A stretch of DNA of 64,000 nt from Streptomyces physcomitrii (GTDB lineage: Bacteria; Actinomycetota; Actinomycetes; Streptomycetales; Streptomycetaceae). The notes under the pieces were generated by a model. The model saw only the letters and a program-made list of their open reading frames with translations. It had not been told where the DNA came from and ran no database searches. Shown here piece by piece: positions 12,549-24,089 of the stretch; position 1 is the first letter of the stretch, and every line of letters begins with the position of its first letter. The position numbers and the translations under genes were made by a program. The stretch is taken from positions 1 to 64,000 of the forward strand of contig NZ_JAAWWP010000002.1 in the NCBI RefSeq assembly GCF_012273655.1, in the 5' to 3' direction.

Positions 12549-13007
12549 ATGGAGATCCGACGCGCCACGACCGTCTTCCAGATACTGTCCGCGAGCCGCC
12601 TCTTCGACGCGCGCGCCGACCCCGACTGGGCCCGGCGATTCCATGACAATCCGGGCCACCATCTCTTCCTCGCCTATGACAGCGGCGCCGAGAACCGCGC
12701 GAGCAAATCGGACCCCGTCGGCTTCGTCAGCGGCGTGGAGACCATCCACCCCGACAAGGGCACCGAGATGCTCCTCTACGAACTCTCCGTGGACGAGCCC
12801 CACCGCCGCCGCGGCATCGGCACCGCCCTGGTCCACGCGCTCGCCGACTACGCCCGCACCCACGGCTGCTACGGCATGTGGGTCGGCGTCGACCCGGACA
12901 ACGCGCCCGCCCTCGCCACCTACGCCAAGGCGGGCGCCCGGGACGAGGGCCGGTTCGCGATGCTGGGCTGGGGATTCGGGGCGCGACCGGACGGGAAGCC
13001 CCACTGA
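12549..13007 (+). CDS. GNAT acetyltransferase resembling AAC(3)-I aminoglycoside acetyltransferases
   Basis: 152 residues from the ATG at 12549, preceded by TAGGAA. It is a single GNAT fold: beta4 and the acetyl-CoA loop read YELSVDEPHRRRGIGTALV (R-R-x-G-I-G-T-A), followed by NAPALATYAKAGARDEGRF. The spacing and sequence around the loop resemble gentamicin AAC(3)-I enzymes (the EIYIYDLAV...HRRQGIATALI pattern), and the length is the same. Resistance activity is not demonstrated; many actinobacterial homologues are uncharacterised. It is divergent from the hydrolase-ABC fusion with a 244-bp shared promoter region. Confidence 0.82.
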   Translation: MEIRRATTVFQILSASRLFDARADPDWARRFHDNPGHHLFLAYDSGAENRASKSDPVGFVSGVETIHPDKGTEMLLYELSVDEPHRRRGIGTALVHALADYARTHGCYGMWVGVDPDNAPALATYAKAGARDEGRFAMLGWGFGARPDGKPH

Positions 13008-13094
13008 GGGGTGCACCCCGCCGCCGTCCCCGGAGCACCGGGCCCGGATGCCGTACGACGACGGGTGGTCCCCCGGAGAGGGGCGGGACCACCC

Positions 13095-15028
<1,934 letters not shown>

Positions 15029-15032
<4 letters not shown>

Positions 15033-17068
15033 CCGCCGACACCACGACCTCGGACACCCCGAACGGCTCGGACTCCCCAAAGGGCCCGGGTGGCCCGGGA
15101 GTTGGGCGCAAGACCTCATCGGCAGGAGGCCGCGGCGCGGGCGGAACCCTCGCGGCCGCCCGCGGCCTGCTGCTCGACAACGGCGCACTCGGCGCCCTGG
15201 TGGCCCTGATCGCGGCCCTCACCCTCCTCTCCGGCGACTTCCTGACCACCGACAACCTCCTCAACGTCGGCGTACAGGCGGCCGTGACCGCGATCCTCGC
15301 CTTCGGCGTGACCTTCGTCGTCGTCTCCGCGGGCATCGACCTGTCGGTGGGCTCGGTCGCGGCGCTCTCCGCGACCGTGCTCGCCTGGTCGGCGACGACC
15401 GAAGGCCTGCCGGTCTGGCTCGCGGTGCTGCTCGCGCTCGGCACCGGCGCGGCCTGCGGACTGGTCAGCGGCGCCCTCGTCGCGTACGGCAGACTCCCGC
15501 CGTTCATCGCCACCTTGGCCATGCTCTCGGTGGGCCGCGGGCTCGCCCTGGTCCTCGCGGACGGCAGCCCGATCGGCTTCCCCTCCTCGGTCTCGGGGCT
15601 CGGCGACACCCTCGGCGGCTGGCTCCCGGTGCCGGTCCTGGTGATGGCGGCGGCCGGACTGCTCACCGCGGTCGTCCTCGGCCGCACCTTCCTCGGCCGC
15701 GGCCTCTACGCGATCGGCGGCAACGAGGAGGCCGCCCGCCTCTCCGGCCTGCCCGTACGCCGCCAGAAGGCCGCCGTCTACGCGCTGTCCGGGCTGTTCG
15801 CGGCCGTCGCCGGCATCGTCCTCGCCGCCCGGCTCGACACCGCGCAGCCCACCGCCGGGCAGGGCTACGAACTCGACGCGATCGCCGCCGTGGTGATCGG
15901 CGGCGCCAGCCTCTCCGGCGGCGTCGGCACCGCCTCCGGCACCCTGGTCGGCGCGCTGATCCTCGCGGTGCTGCGCAACGGCCTCAACCTCCTGTCCGTA
16001 TCGGCCTTCTGGCAGCAGGTCGTCATCGGCGCGGTCATCGCCCTCGCGGTGCTCCTCGACACCGCCCGCCGCCGGGCGGGCGCCCCGGCCCCCGTCCCCG
16101 GGGCGGGCGGTACGAGCGGACGGGCCTCCCCCGGCGGCAGGGGTGCCCGGGCGGCGCGGTACGCGATCGCCGCGGTCCTGGTGGCCGCCGTCATGGGCGG
16201 TACGGCCCTGTGGCGCGACGACGGCTCCGGCGGCAGGACCACGGTCGGCATGTCCCTCTCCACCCTCAACAACACCTTCTTCGTCCAGCTACGGGCCGGC
16301 GCCCAGGCCGAGGCGAAGGCGCGCGGCGTCGACCTCACCGTCACCGACGCCCAGAACGACGCCTCCCAACAGGCCAACCAGCTCCAGAACTTCACCAGCG
16401 GCGGCAAGTCCTCGATCATCGTCAACCCGGTCGACTCCGACGCCGCCTCCCCCGCGGTGCGCTCCGCAATCACCGCGGACATCCCCGTGGTCGCCGTGGA
16501 CCGCGCGGTCAGCAAGGCGAAGGTGGCCTCCCTGGTCGCCTCGGACAACGTCAGCGGCGGCAAGCAGGTCGCCCGTGCCCTGGCCGAACGCCTCGGCGGC
16601 GAAGGGCGCGTGGTCGTCCTCCAGGGCACCGCCGGCACCTCCGCGAGCCGCGAACGCGGCGCCGGCTTCACCGCGGGCATCAAGGCGTACCCCGGCATCG
16701 AGGTGCTGGCCCGCCAGCCCGCCGACTTCGACCGCGCCAAGGGCCTCGACGTCATGACCAACCTCCTCCAGGCCCACGACGACATCGACGCCGTCTTCGC
16801 CGAGAACGACGAAATGGCTCTCGGCGCCACCAAGGCCCTCGGCTCCCGCGCCCGCAGCATCCCGGTGGTGGGCTTCGACGGCACCCCCGACGCCCTGAAG
16901 GCGGTCAAGGCAGGCACGCTCTACGCCTCGGTCGCCCAACAGCCCCGAGAACTCGGCAAGTTGGCCCTACGCCAGGCCCTCACGGCAACCGACGACAAGA
17001 AGACCGAGGCGGTGGTGAAGGTACCGGTGAAGGTGGTGACGGGGCGGAATGTGGGGGACTTCTCCTGA
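15029..17068 (+). CDS. rbsC: Fused sugar ABC permease and substrate-binding protein (RbsC-RbsB type)
   Basis: 679 residues from GTG 15029, with GGAGG ten bases upstream and a GTGA overlap with rbsA. After a ~45-residue polar leader comes an RbsC-type permease with eight to ten hydrophobic segments, including the conserved VVSAGIDLSVGSVAALS and YAIGGNEEAARLSGL motifs (to about residue 350). A linker and one more hydrophobic segment (AIAAVLVAAVMGGTALW) lead to a complete type I periplasmic binding domain (GMSLSTLNNTFFVQLRAGA, NPVDSD, VAVDRAV, FAENDEMALGA, VVGFDGTPDAL). The receptor is thus covalently tethered to the translocator instead of being a separate lipoprotein. Ribose is the nearest family; other pentoses or polyols are possible. 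No kinase or repressor gene is adjacent. Confidence 0.92.
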
Positions 17069-17284
17069 GAGGGGAGGCTGACTCTGGGGACCGGAGAAAG
17101 GGGTGGAGCACCGCTCTGGAAAGCAAGTCTTCGAAGTCAAGCGGTGGGACATGGCCATGCCATCCGACCGTAAAGCAGGAGTTACTCCGGGCAGTTGCGA
17201 CACAGACGCCGAGCCGCGCAGCGCTCCCGTCGACAGTTGTCATGTACGCGCGCACCCCTCACTGGCCTTGAACGTGTGATGTCG

Positions 17285-18252
17285 TCATGGCGGCTGGCGT
17301 CGGAGGTCGGTGCCAGTGAGGCAGCCGTAGGGGACATCATGGCGGTACTGGAGCTGGCGTAGGTCGCACCGGATGGCGGTGATCAGGTCTTCGGGGTCGG
17401 AGAACGCGTTGTTGGCCGGTGGTGGTACGGCGCAGGACCGACCAGAGGCCCTCGGCCGGGTTGAGGCCGGGTGCGTGGGGCGGGAGCTGGTAGACGGTGA
17501 GCCAGCCGCGTTCAGTAACGTACCGGTACATCCCGGCGGTGAGGTGGACGTTCAGGTTGTCCCAGACAGGACGATCGGACCGCCGAGTTGTTGGTACGCG
17601 GTCTGGATCAGGTCGCGGTAGTCCTTCTAAGGGAAGCTCTTGCGCCCGTCAGGCCGGGCGTCCGGGCAGGGCCGGTACAACAGCCGCGATCGCTCGCCAA
17701 CTTGTAGCAGGCCAGGGCGGCCACCGATAAGTGGCGGCACAAGCGGCCCCACACGCGGATAGCAGGGGTGTGGCCGCAGCGGGACCAGGTGCGGGTGGCC
17801 GACGGCGTCATCGAAAACCGGCTTCATCCCCGAAGACGAGCCAGGCGTCGAGCGCTGCCACGGTCCTTCCACCTGAGGCCAGGTTTCTCTCAACCAGTCG
17901 GCCACCAGGTTCTCGTCCCGCTCGATCGCACGCTGGGCGGGAACCTGGAGCTCCAGCCGTGCCGCTTGAGCAGGGCAGCCACGCCTTGCATGGCCAGGTC
18001 CCCTCCAGCACGGCGAACAGTTCATCGCTGAGCAGCGGCACCGATGCCGGGCTCTTTTGGGCCAACGCTCCCGATCCGTCCTGCGACCAAGCCCTGCGCC
18101 AACACTGTACCGAGCAGACGCTGACCCTCAGATCGTGAGCAATGACCGCGTTCTCCTCGCCCAAGGCGAACCATCCGGCCACATCCCTCCTCAACTTCTC
18201 ACGGAAGGCACGCCGTTCGTCGGCCAGTCCGCCCCCCTTGTGCATACCTCAG
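17285..18252 (-). pseudogene. IS630-family transposase, decayed by several frameshifts
   Basis: Successive minus-strand frames add up to one transposase. The N-terminal HTH part (RRAFREKLRRDVAGWFALGE, then DLRVSVCSVQCWRRAWSQDG) begins near 18252, where the expected ATG is now CTG and one extra G shifts the frame. Next comes DAWLVFGDEAG, then ARTW-type TWSRCGHTPAIRVWGR and LSVAALACYK in another frame. The hallmark DDE C-terminus YQLPPHAPGLNPAEGLWSVL and DLRQLQYRHDV closes at stop 17285-17287. A stretch of about 50 residues after LSDELFAVLEG seems to be missing. No single frame is functional. It borders the caspase-Hsp90 module on its downstream side. I could not define the terminal inverted repeats. 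Confidence 0.85.
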
Positions 18253-18375
18253 GACTCGGCATGCCGCAGGGGTCACCGGCCGTCAGCCCCTGCCGACACC
18301 ACGCTTTGAAGGTCATCAACTTCGAAGACCCATCATGGCTCACCACCACCGCCATTGGGCATGGGTGCAGTTCCA

Positions 18376-18972
18376 TCAAGGTCGGCTACAACTCTTCACG
18401 GGCTCGATGGAGACGATCCATTTAATCGGCGTTTTCCTCAGGGTCTCCCCCTTGACTACCACGTCATCTCCAGCAGTTCCCACAAGTTCACCGCACATGC
18501 TCTCACCCCGAGTAACTACCCGAACCATCGGTCTTGCGGGGTCCGAAGCCGGACCGAACCAGGTGAAGCCGAGAGCGGTCACCAAGAGCGAAAGCCCCGT
18601 TAAGGTCAGGAGAGCCGCGCACCAGATCCGCCGCGCGATGACCCTGACCTCATTCCTGGTCCACTCGCGAAGTCCCTCGCCGGTCAAGAGGATTTCCTCG
18701 CCGGGGGTCCCGGCAGCCGCCCGGACTGCGAAGACTGTCGCCGCAAGGAGGCCTCCGAACGTTGTGACGAGCAGCACGGCGACAGTCACCCTTGTCCAGG
18801 GGACCAGATCACCCACGGTCTCGCGCCCCTTCAGGACCAACACGACCCCCAGCAGTGCAGTCATACCGGCCAGCCCGGCCCGCCATGCCTCCGCCTGCTT
18901 GCGTGCAGTCGACAACTGCTCAAGCCGCAGCTCCTGGGCACGCTGAGCCCACCGCTTGTGCTCGATACTCAT
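18376..18972 (-). CDS. Three-helix membrane protein, third gene of the caspase-Hsp90 module
   Basis: 198 residues. The ATG at 18972 overlaps the stop of the zinc-ribbon gene as ATGA, which fixes the start; a longer frame to 19170 is rejected for that reason. Residues 1-30 are a charged helix likely to form a coiled coil (RAQELRLEQLSTARKQAEAW). Hydrophobic helices lie at about 33-48, 62-83 and 116-139, and a soluble C-terminal ~55 residues of alternating beta character follow (VRVVTRGESM, DDVVVKGETL, WIVSIEPV). I do not recognise a named family. Coupling to the caspase gene suggests a membrane effector or anchor of the same system; this is inference. Confidence 0.8.
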   Translation of the reverse strand: MSIEHKRWAQRAQELRLEQLSTARKQAEAWRAGLAGMTALLGVVLVLKGRETVGDLVPWTRVTVAVLLVTTFGGLLAATVFAVRAAAGTPGEEILLTGEGLREWTRNEVRVIARRIWCAALLTLTGLSLLVTALGFTWFGPASDPARPMVRVVTRGESMCGELVGTAGDDVVVKGETLRKTPIKWIVSIEPVKSCSRP

Positions 18973-19271
18973 CCGATGTCGACCGACCAGTAGGCGCCGC
19001 AACCCGTATCCGGTAACTCGGGAGGCCTGTCTCCGTGCCAGTAGCCGCATTCGCAGTACATCGTCACCTTTCTCAGCTGCGTCTGCCGGGCCCGCCGGAA
19101 AAGGCCTTTCGCACCTTGAGGAGTGCCGAACACGAACGTCATCTCGGTGTGGGCCGCGCATTGAGGACACAGTCCCACGACAGTAAGCCCGTCCTCGTCT
19201 CGCACCACAGCGAAGCCTGTCTGGAGAGGGAACTCCACTTCGGCAAAGGTGACGCCGTCGTGATCAACCAT
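18969..19271 (-). CDS. Small zinc-ribbon protein, second gene of the caspase-Hsp90 module
   Basis: 100 residues. The start (ATG 19271) overlaps the 3' end of the caspase-Hsp90 gene by eight bases, and its stop overlaps the next gene's ATG, so it is translationally coupled on both sides. Putative zinc ligands are Cys35 and Cys38 (LCPQCAAHTE) with Cys73/Cys75 and His79 (YCECGYWHG), plus Cys91. The basic segment FRRARQTQLRKV lies between them. It is probably cytoplasmic, and its size and ligand pattern suggest an adaptor or nucleic-acid-contacting component rather than an enzyme. No family name is offered. Confidence 0.82.
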   Translation of the reverse strand: MVDHDGVTFAEVEFPLQTGFAVVRDEDGLTVVGLCPQCAAHTEMTFVFGTPQGAKGLFRRARQTQLRKVTMYCECGYWHGDRPPELPDTGCGAYWSVDIG

Positions 19272-22200
19272 CGAAAGGCTCTTCGGAGAGGTCCAGGGAG
19301 AACAGGCGGGCGTAAACTCGCACTCTTTTCAGAACGTACGCGACTGATTCCCCCGTCGCTTCGGCCGCCCGTGTGAAGTGGTCCGGGCTCACGCGCCCCC
19401 TGATTTCTGGCTTTTGTCCGTCCAGATGGACAGTCAACGCAAGTAGATCACGCCAGTACACAATGCCCTCTGGGACCGCGTCGGCAGCGTATACGAGACG
19501 CAGACCGAGCGGAGCCATCCGGGTGAGCCGCTGGTGGGTCTCCTGCAGTGACATGCCGAGCCGTCCGGCGATCTGCACCAGACGCAAGGCGTCTACTTCC
19601 GTCAGATAGACCTCGTGCATACCGAGAGCGGGTGTTTCTCGAGGGTTTACGAGCAATTCATGGTCGTAAAGATCCGGATGCCAAGCGCTCAACTCCGCGG
19701 CGTCTTCATCCGAAAGCTCCGGGAGAGGCGCACCCAGTACTCGATAGGGAGCGACGGTGTTGAGGAACTCACCGACAGTAGAACCGAAGTCGAGGGCACC
19801 GGAAATGATCTGCCCGACACCCAGGCTCCAGTTTACTGGCTCCACAGCCCAGCGTGGAGTGATCAAATATTCCTGAAGCAGCCAAGGTTGGAGGCCCTCG
19901 GCGCTTTGAGCGATCTCAGGGAGCTGGGCCTCAGGATAAGTCCTGGAGAAACGCTCTCGGGCTTCTCCGATCGATCCAATAATGATTGACGCTAGAGAAA
20001 CTAGGTCCGGTTCGGTGATCGCCAGGTTCGGGACTGTGAAAGCGACCAGTTCTTCCACCTGGGTCGTCACACCGCGCCGTATATAGCGGCCGGATAATGT
20101 CGCCGCCACTGCCAAAGAGGCGGGGCGGTGCAGGAATACTTGTCTGCCTGTCTCAGGATCTATGGTCTGCAGCGCTTGGCCGATGAATCCGACTGTGTCG
20201 GCATCGGGCACCAGATCCTCCACACCATTGGTCTCCGGCAGCCGAAGGAGTCCGCACTCTTCCAGCGCCCCGAGTTCCGACCTAACTTCTTGATAGCTCG
20301 TTCCAGCCAGTCCAGCGATATGAATCAGCTGGATGGGTGTCAGAGCACTGCCAACCACCTCCAGATGCCGCAGCGCCTCCACCTGCACCTGATTGAGCGA
20401 CGCCGGGTACAGCTCACGTCCAGCCACACTCACCCCCAGAGGGGAAAATCGTTCGCACATCTCAAGGATCTGCGAGATGTCCCGGCCGAGTTCACCCGCC
20501 GCGTGGGCGATATGGGCGGGCTGCAGCGCCCCAGACGTCCAGGGAGGAAAGGTACCGAGTCGAACTGACAGAAGCCTCATTTCGGCCACCGTGCAGATGT
20601 GGTCTCCAAGCTGACCGAGTTCTGCACACGGCCCGGCCCATCTTGCGGGCGCTGCCGCGGCCGCCCTGCGCACGACCTCGCGCAGCGGCTGGTCAAGTCG
20701 CACGGATGCCTTGACCAGACTCCCAGCAGTGCTTGAAGAAGGCGGCAGACCAGGTGGGGACCAGGCCGCAAGCGCCCCGGCAAGCGCGGCGTCCCCTTCC
20801 TTGAATGTCAGGTCGACAGAGGCACAGCGACGAAGATGGCGCAGGTCCAGACCCGTTATTGCAAATTTCCGCAACCGATGGAGAAGTTCCGCAACCGTGT
20901 GCTTCTCATGCGCGGTTGCCTCGAGAATATCATCGAGCAGAACGGGACTGTCCTCGCCATATCGGCGACGAAGCCGGGCCAAGAGAGCTCCGTCAATAGG
21001 ATCGGCCAGGGGAAAACCCTCGACAGAGAGCGCCTGAGGTATGCGACGGGAGTTTCGCTGAGTACTAGACCTTCCCTTCCAGGCACCGGACCGCCAGATC
21101 GTGAACCATCGAGGGTAAAGATAGTAGTTTCTGCTCTTTGGGTCGAAGAGTTCCTTGTCCTGGGGAACGCAACCAACTTCCGCCAGTGGAACACTGGCAC
21201 TCTGACCCCAGCCGCCACCAATCGGTATCTCCACTGCAGCTTCGACGAGATATTCAAAAATACGCTCAGCCACCTCTGCCGAGGAATCAGTAACTTCCCA
21301 CAACCAGGACAGCGTTAATCCCGGCCATTCGCTCAGGGCAGGCAGCGAGTCATCGACTTTTCCATAAACCCAGTCTTCATGCCAGGTGCGAAGCTTCTTT
21401 CGGTCGACGGTGAATTGAGGGCGATGCTCGTCGCGCAGATTAACGATCAACCCGTAAATCTTCTCGTTGGTACGCAGACCATCCGCCGCCAGACCACCCG
21501 CGCCCGATACCCACCAAAGGTCACGATCAAATTCGAGCGATTCAGCTGAATCGTCCTGATATCGCAGCTGGCGAGGCTTCCACTCCTCTGGGGCCGAGTC
21601 ATACTCGGCGGCGACAACCTTGTATTCGGCGATCCATAGCAGTCGGCGAAGCGTCTGCAAAAGGGAGATCTTCTTGTCGGATTCTTCGTCTCCAGTGAGG
21701 TAGAGCCTGATTCTTGTTCCACCTTGCAGCATTTCTTCCGACGGAGTCACCTGCATCAGACTGCCACTGCTGGCAATCTGGACTGCAAATCCCTCAGAGG
21801 AGGGGATGCCCTGCTGATCCACAGGGCGCGTGTACAGAATAATCTCGTCCGCAATCATGAAATAGCTAAAGACCCCAACGCCGAACTGACTGTTGGAGAC
21901 CATACGTAGTGGTGGATCGAGTTCCTGCCAGGCGGCGTGTTCAGCGCGGTAGTCCTGCGAGTAGACGAATCTCTCCCCGGCGCGAGAAAAGACGTGCTCC
22001 AGCACTTCCCGGGTCATACCGACGCCGTTGTCTTCGCATTCGATGTATTCTCGGTCGCCATCCAAGCCCTGCCGGAATCCGATCTCTCCAGTCCACGGCG
22101 CGGGATGCCGCCCTTTCCTCCGTAGCCCTTCGAGACGAGTATCCCGGTATCGGCAGGCATCCAGAGAGTTCTGGTAGAGCTCACGGATCGCAAGTGCGGG

Positions 22201-24072
22201 GTCATCGTAGAGCTGTCGCCCCATCAGCAGTTCGCGGATCTTGTCTTCGGAGAGCTGGAACCGGGTGAGGGGCACCTCGTACACGGCGATGCCGTCCGGG
22301 CCCGGACGGTCGGGCCTCACTCCGTCATGAGTGATCCGGAAGGGCAGTGCGTCGGCGACCAGGCCCAGCCGCCCGAGTTCATGCAGACGGCTCAAGACAT
22401 GCTGCCCGGCGTTGGCCACGGCCTGAAAGGCATCCTGCTGGGCGGGATGAGTGCAGATCAGTGCCAGATCGAGATCCCCCTTGCGTCTCTGCATACGAAG
22501 CAGATCGGCGGCGTCCTTGACCGAGGCAAGAGGGAGCTCAAGGCCGGTGCCGATGTGATCGGCGATCACTGCGGGCAGGCGGCGTGGATCGGCCGCCAGG
22601 GTCCCCGCAAGCCACAGAACTCCAGTCCTCCCCCGCCAGTCGTCCGGCAGCGCAGCGAGTCTCTCCACCAGTCGTCCATCGGTCGGCCCTGCGGCAACCG
22701 CGCGGATCAACGTCTCTACCAGATGGCGGCACTCACCCTGGCTTAGATCGTCCACAGTCCCGCGGATCAGGTACGCCCCTCGATCAGCACAAGCCTGTGA
22801 TCGCTGGAGCTTCCACAGACCAACGAAGCCATCAAGCCAGCGGTGGACCAGCCACATGGCGAGGGTCTCCGCGGCTTCCGTCTCGTGTCGTCGGGTCAGT
22901 CCCTCGACCCGACGGGTCACCTGGGGGTACATCTCGTGGGTGAGCTCAAGGTCTGTACGGTGTCCCCGCTCGTAGCAACGCTTGAAGTCACCTGGCCGGA
23001 TCACAGCGGCCTTTCGCACTCCTTCCGCGAGAACCGCTTCACGCATGAAGGGTGCTGCAATCATCACGGCTGCCTCTGCCGGCAGGATCGGGGGGCCCTC
23101 GGTGAGGATTTCCGCGGTGAAGTCGATGGTTCTGGCCGGATAGTTCGGGTCAAACCAGTGGTCGGTCATCCCCGTCTTCTCACGGAGCAGGTTAGAGACC
23201 TCCAGATGTGCGCGCGCACAGTCCTCCGCGATCCCCGTCACATGTGCCCGTATCTCATCCGTGATTCCGGAGGTCAGGGCCCAGAGACGGTTGTCCGCGG
23301 CGACGCGGCGCCACGCGGAAACGAGTTCGTCACCCTCACAGATCACCTGGTCCGCGGCATCCCGCAACATCGTCACCGGGTAGGCATTCGGAACCTGGGA
23401 GCGGTCGTCTCCTCTCCCCGTAGTCCTACGCATTTCCTTGGTGACCTCATGGAGTACCGCGGACAGTGTGCGCGCCGGGTGGCGGCGGTCGAGCACCCGG
23501 GCGAGTGTTCTCGTGAACACGCTGCCGTCCTCGCCGTAGTGGCAGACCTGCCCGGGTGCGCATCCCGCCACCATCACCTGCGAGCCCCCCGCCGGATAGT
23601 GGAGCACACCTCCGCCACCGCCCTCCGAAGGAAGGCCGGCCGGGGAGTCTCGGCACGCATCGACGAAGAACACCACGAGTTTCGCCCGGCAGTGGCTCAA
23701 GTCGGGAATCACAGGAACAAGACTGTCCAGGACGAGCTCCCCGCCCTCGCGGAAGCCATCGCTGGGAACCAGGTAGTCGACACCGTCGATACTAACGCCG
23801 TGTCCAGAGAAGTAGAGGAGCAGCACACTGCCCTCCGGGGCTCCAGCACAGGCCTTCCTTATGGCAGCCCGAATGCGGTTTCCGCTCGGATCCAGCGTGT
23901 CCTCACCGATCGAATCGATCGAGTAGGAAGACAGTGTCAGTGCCGACCGCATCTTCTCGAGGTCGTTCCTCACCACCTGCGAGATGGGGGAAAATGTCGT
24001 GTCATCACATTGCGGCACACCGATGAGTAGCGCTTGACGTTGCGTCACCGGCCTATGGTACGGAAGGTGCAC
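19264..24072 (-). CDS. Caspase-like protease / Hsp90-like ATPase / repeated helical (wHTH-like) multidomain protein
   Basis: 1602 residues. Residues 10-240 are a caspase-fold (C14) protease with catalytic His91 in LLLYFSGHGVSIDG and Cys140 in VVFFVDACRDSPAG. Residues ~245-600 are helical and unrecognised. Residues ~605-900 are a GHKL ATPase very like Hsp90: RELYQNSLDAC holds Glu631, Asn635 and Asp638 with Hsp90 spacing, DNGVGM (681-686) is the G1 box, and SQFGVGVFSYFMIADEI (728-744) the G2 region. An Hsp90-middle-like part follows. From ~1045 to the end, about seven units share a xxIAGxxGxSxxExxxRLxxxxPLGL-like pattern, best seen at 1249-1278 and 1498-1527. No strong ribosome binding site precedes GTG 24072 or the alternative GTG 24048, so a leaderless mRNA is possible. 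Base composition is less GC-biased than in neighbours. Proposed role: ATP-gated sensor releasing a suicide protease; this is inference. Confidence 0.9.
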   Translation of the reverse strand: MHLPYHRPVTQRQALLIGVPQCDDTTFSPISQVVRNDLEKMRSALTLSSYSIDSIGEDTLDPSGNRIRAAIRKACAGAPEGSVLLLYFSGHGVSIDGVDYLVPSDGFREGGELVLDSLVPVIPDLSHCRAKLVVFFVDACRDSPAGLPSEGGGGGVLHYPAGGSQVMVAGCAPGQVCHYGEDGSVFTRTLARVLDRRHPARTLSAVLHEVTKEMRRTTGRGDDRSQVPNAYPVTMLRDAADQVICEGDELVSAWRRVAADNRLWALTSGITDEIRAHVTGIAEDCARAHLEVSNLLREKTGMTDHWFDPNYPARTIDFTAEILTEGPPILPAEAAVMIAAPFMREAVLAEGVRKAAVIRPGDFKRCYERGHRTDLELTHEMYPQVTRRVEGLTRRHETEAAETLAMWLVHRWLDGFVGLWKLQRSQACADRGAYLIRGTVDDLSQGECRHLVETLIRAVAAGPTDGRLVERLAALPDDWRGRTGVLWLAGTLAADPRRLPAVIADHIGTGLELPLASVKDAADLLRMQRRKGDLDLALICTHPAQQDAFQAVANAGQHVLSRLHELGRLGLVADALPFRITHDGVRPDRPGPDGIAVYEVPLTRFQLSEDKIRELLMGRQLYDDPALAIRELYQNSLDACRYRDTRLEGLRRKGRHPAPWTGEIGFRQGLDGDREYIECEDNGVGMTREVLEHVFSRAGERFVYSQDYRAEHAAWQELDPPLRMVSNSQFGVGVFSYFMIADEIILYTRPVDQQGIPSSEGFAVQIASSGSLMQVTPSEEMLQGGTRIRLYLTGDEESDKKISLLQTLRRLLWIAEYKVVAAEYDSAPEEWKPRQLRYQDDSAESLEFDRDLWWVSGAGGLAADGLRTNEKIYGLIVNLRDEHRPQFTVDRKKLRTWHEDWVYGKVDDSLPALSEWPGLTLSWLWEVTDSSAEVAERIFEYLVEAAVEIPIGGGWGQSASVPLAEVGCVPQDKELFDPKSRNYYLYPRWFTIWRSGAWKGRSSTQRNSRRIPQALSVEGFPLADPIDGALLARLRRRYGEDSPVLLDDILEATAHEKHTVAELLHRLRKFAITGLDLRHLRRCASVDLTFKEGDAALAGALAAWSPPGLPPSSSTAGSLVKASVRLDQPLREVVRRAAAAAPARWAGPCAELGQLGDHICTVAEMRLLSVRLGTFPPWTSGALQPAHIAHAAGELGRDISQILEMCERFSPLGVSVAGRELYPASLNQVQVEALRHLEVVGSALTPIQLIHIAGLAGTSYQEVRSELGALEECGLLRLPETNGVEDLVPDADTVGFIGQALQTIDPETGRQVFLHRPASLAVAATLSGRYIRRGVTTQVEELVAFTVPNLAITEPDLVSLASIIIGSIGEARERFSRTYPEAQLPEIAQSAEGLQPWLLQEYLITPRWAVEPVNWSLGVGQIISGALDFGSTVGEFLNTVAPYRVLGAPLPELSDEDAAELSAWHPDLYDHELLVNPRETPALGMHEVYLTEVDALRLVQIAGRLGMSLQETHQRLTRMAPLGLRLVYAADAVPEGIVYWRDLLALTVHLDGQKPEIRGRVSPDHFTRAAEATGESVAYVLKRVRVYARLFSLDLSEEPFDG

Positions 24073-24089
24073 GACGGTCGGCAGCCGAT

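Noticed and set aside
18376..19170. Longer version of the three-helix membrane protein starting at 19170
   Set aside because: It would overlap most of the zinc-ribbon gene. The ATGA junction at 18969-18972 is the natural coupled start.
22843..24030. 395-codon plus-strand open frame opposite the caspase domain
   Set aside because: No recognisable fold, and the opposite strand carries an intact protease with catalytic motifs.
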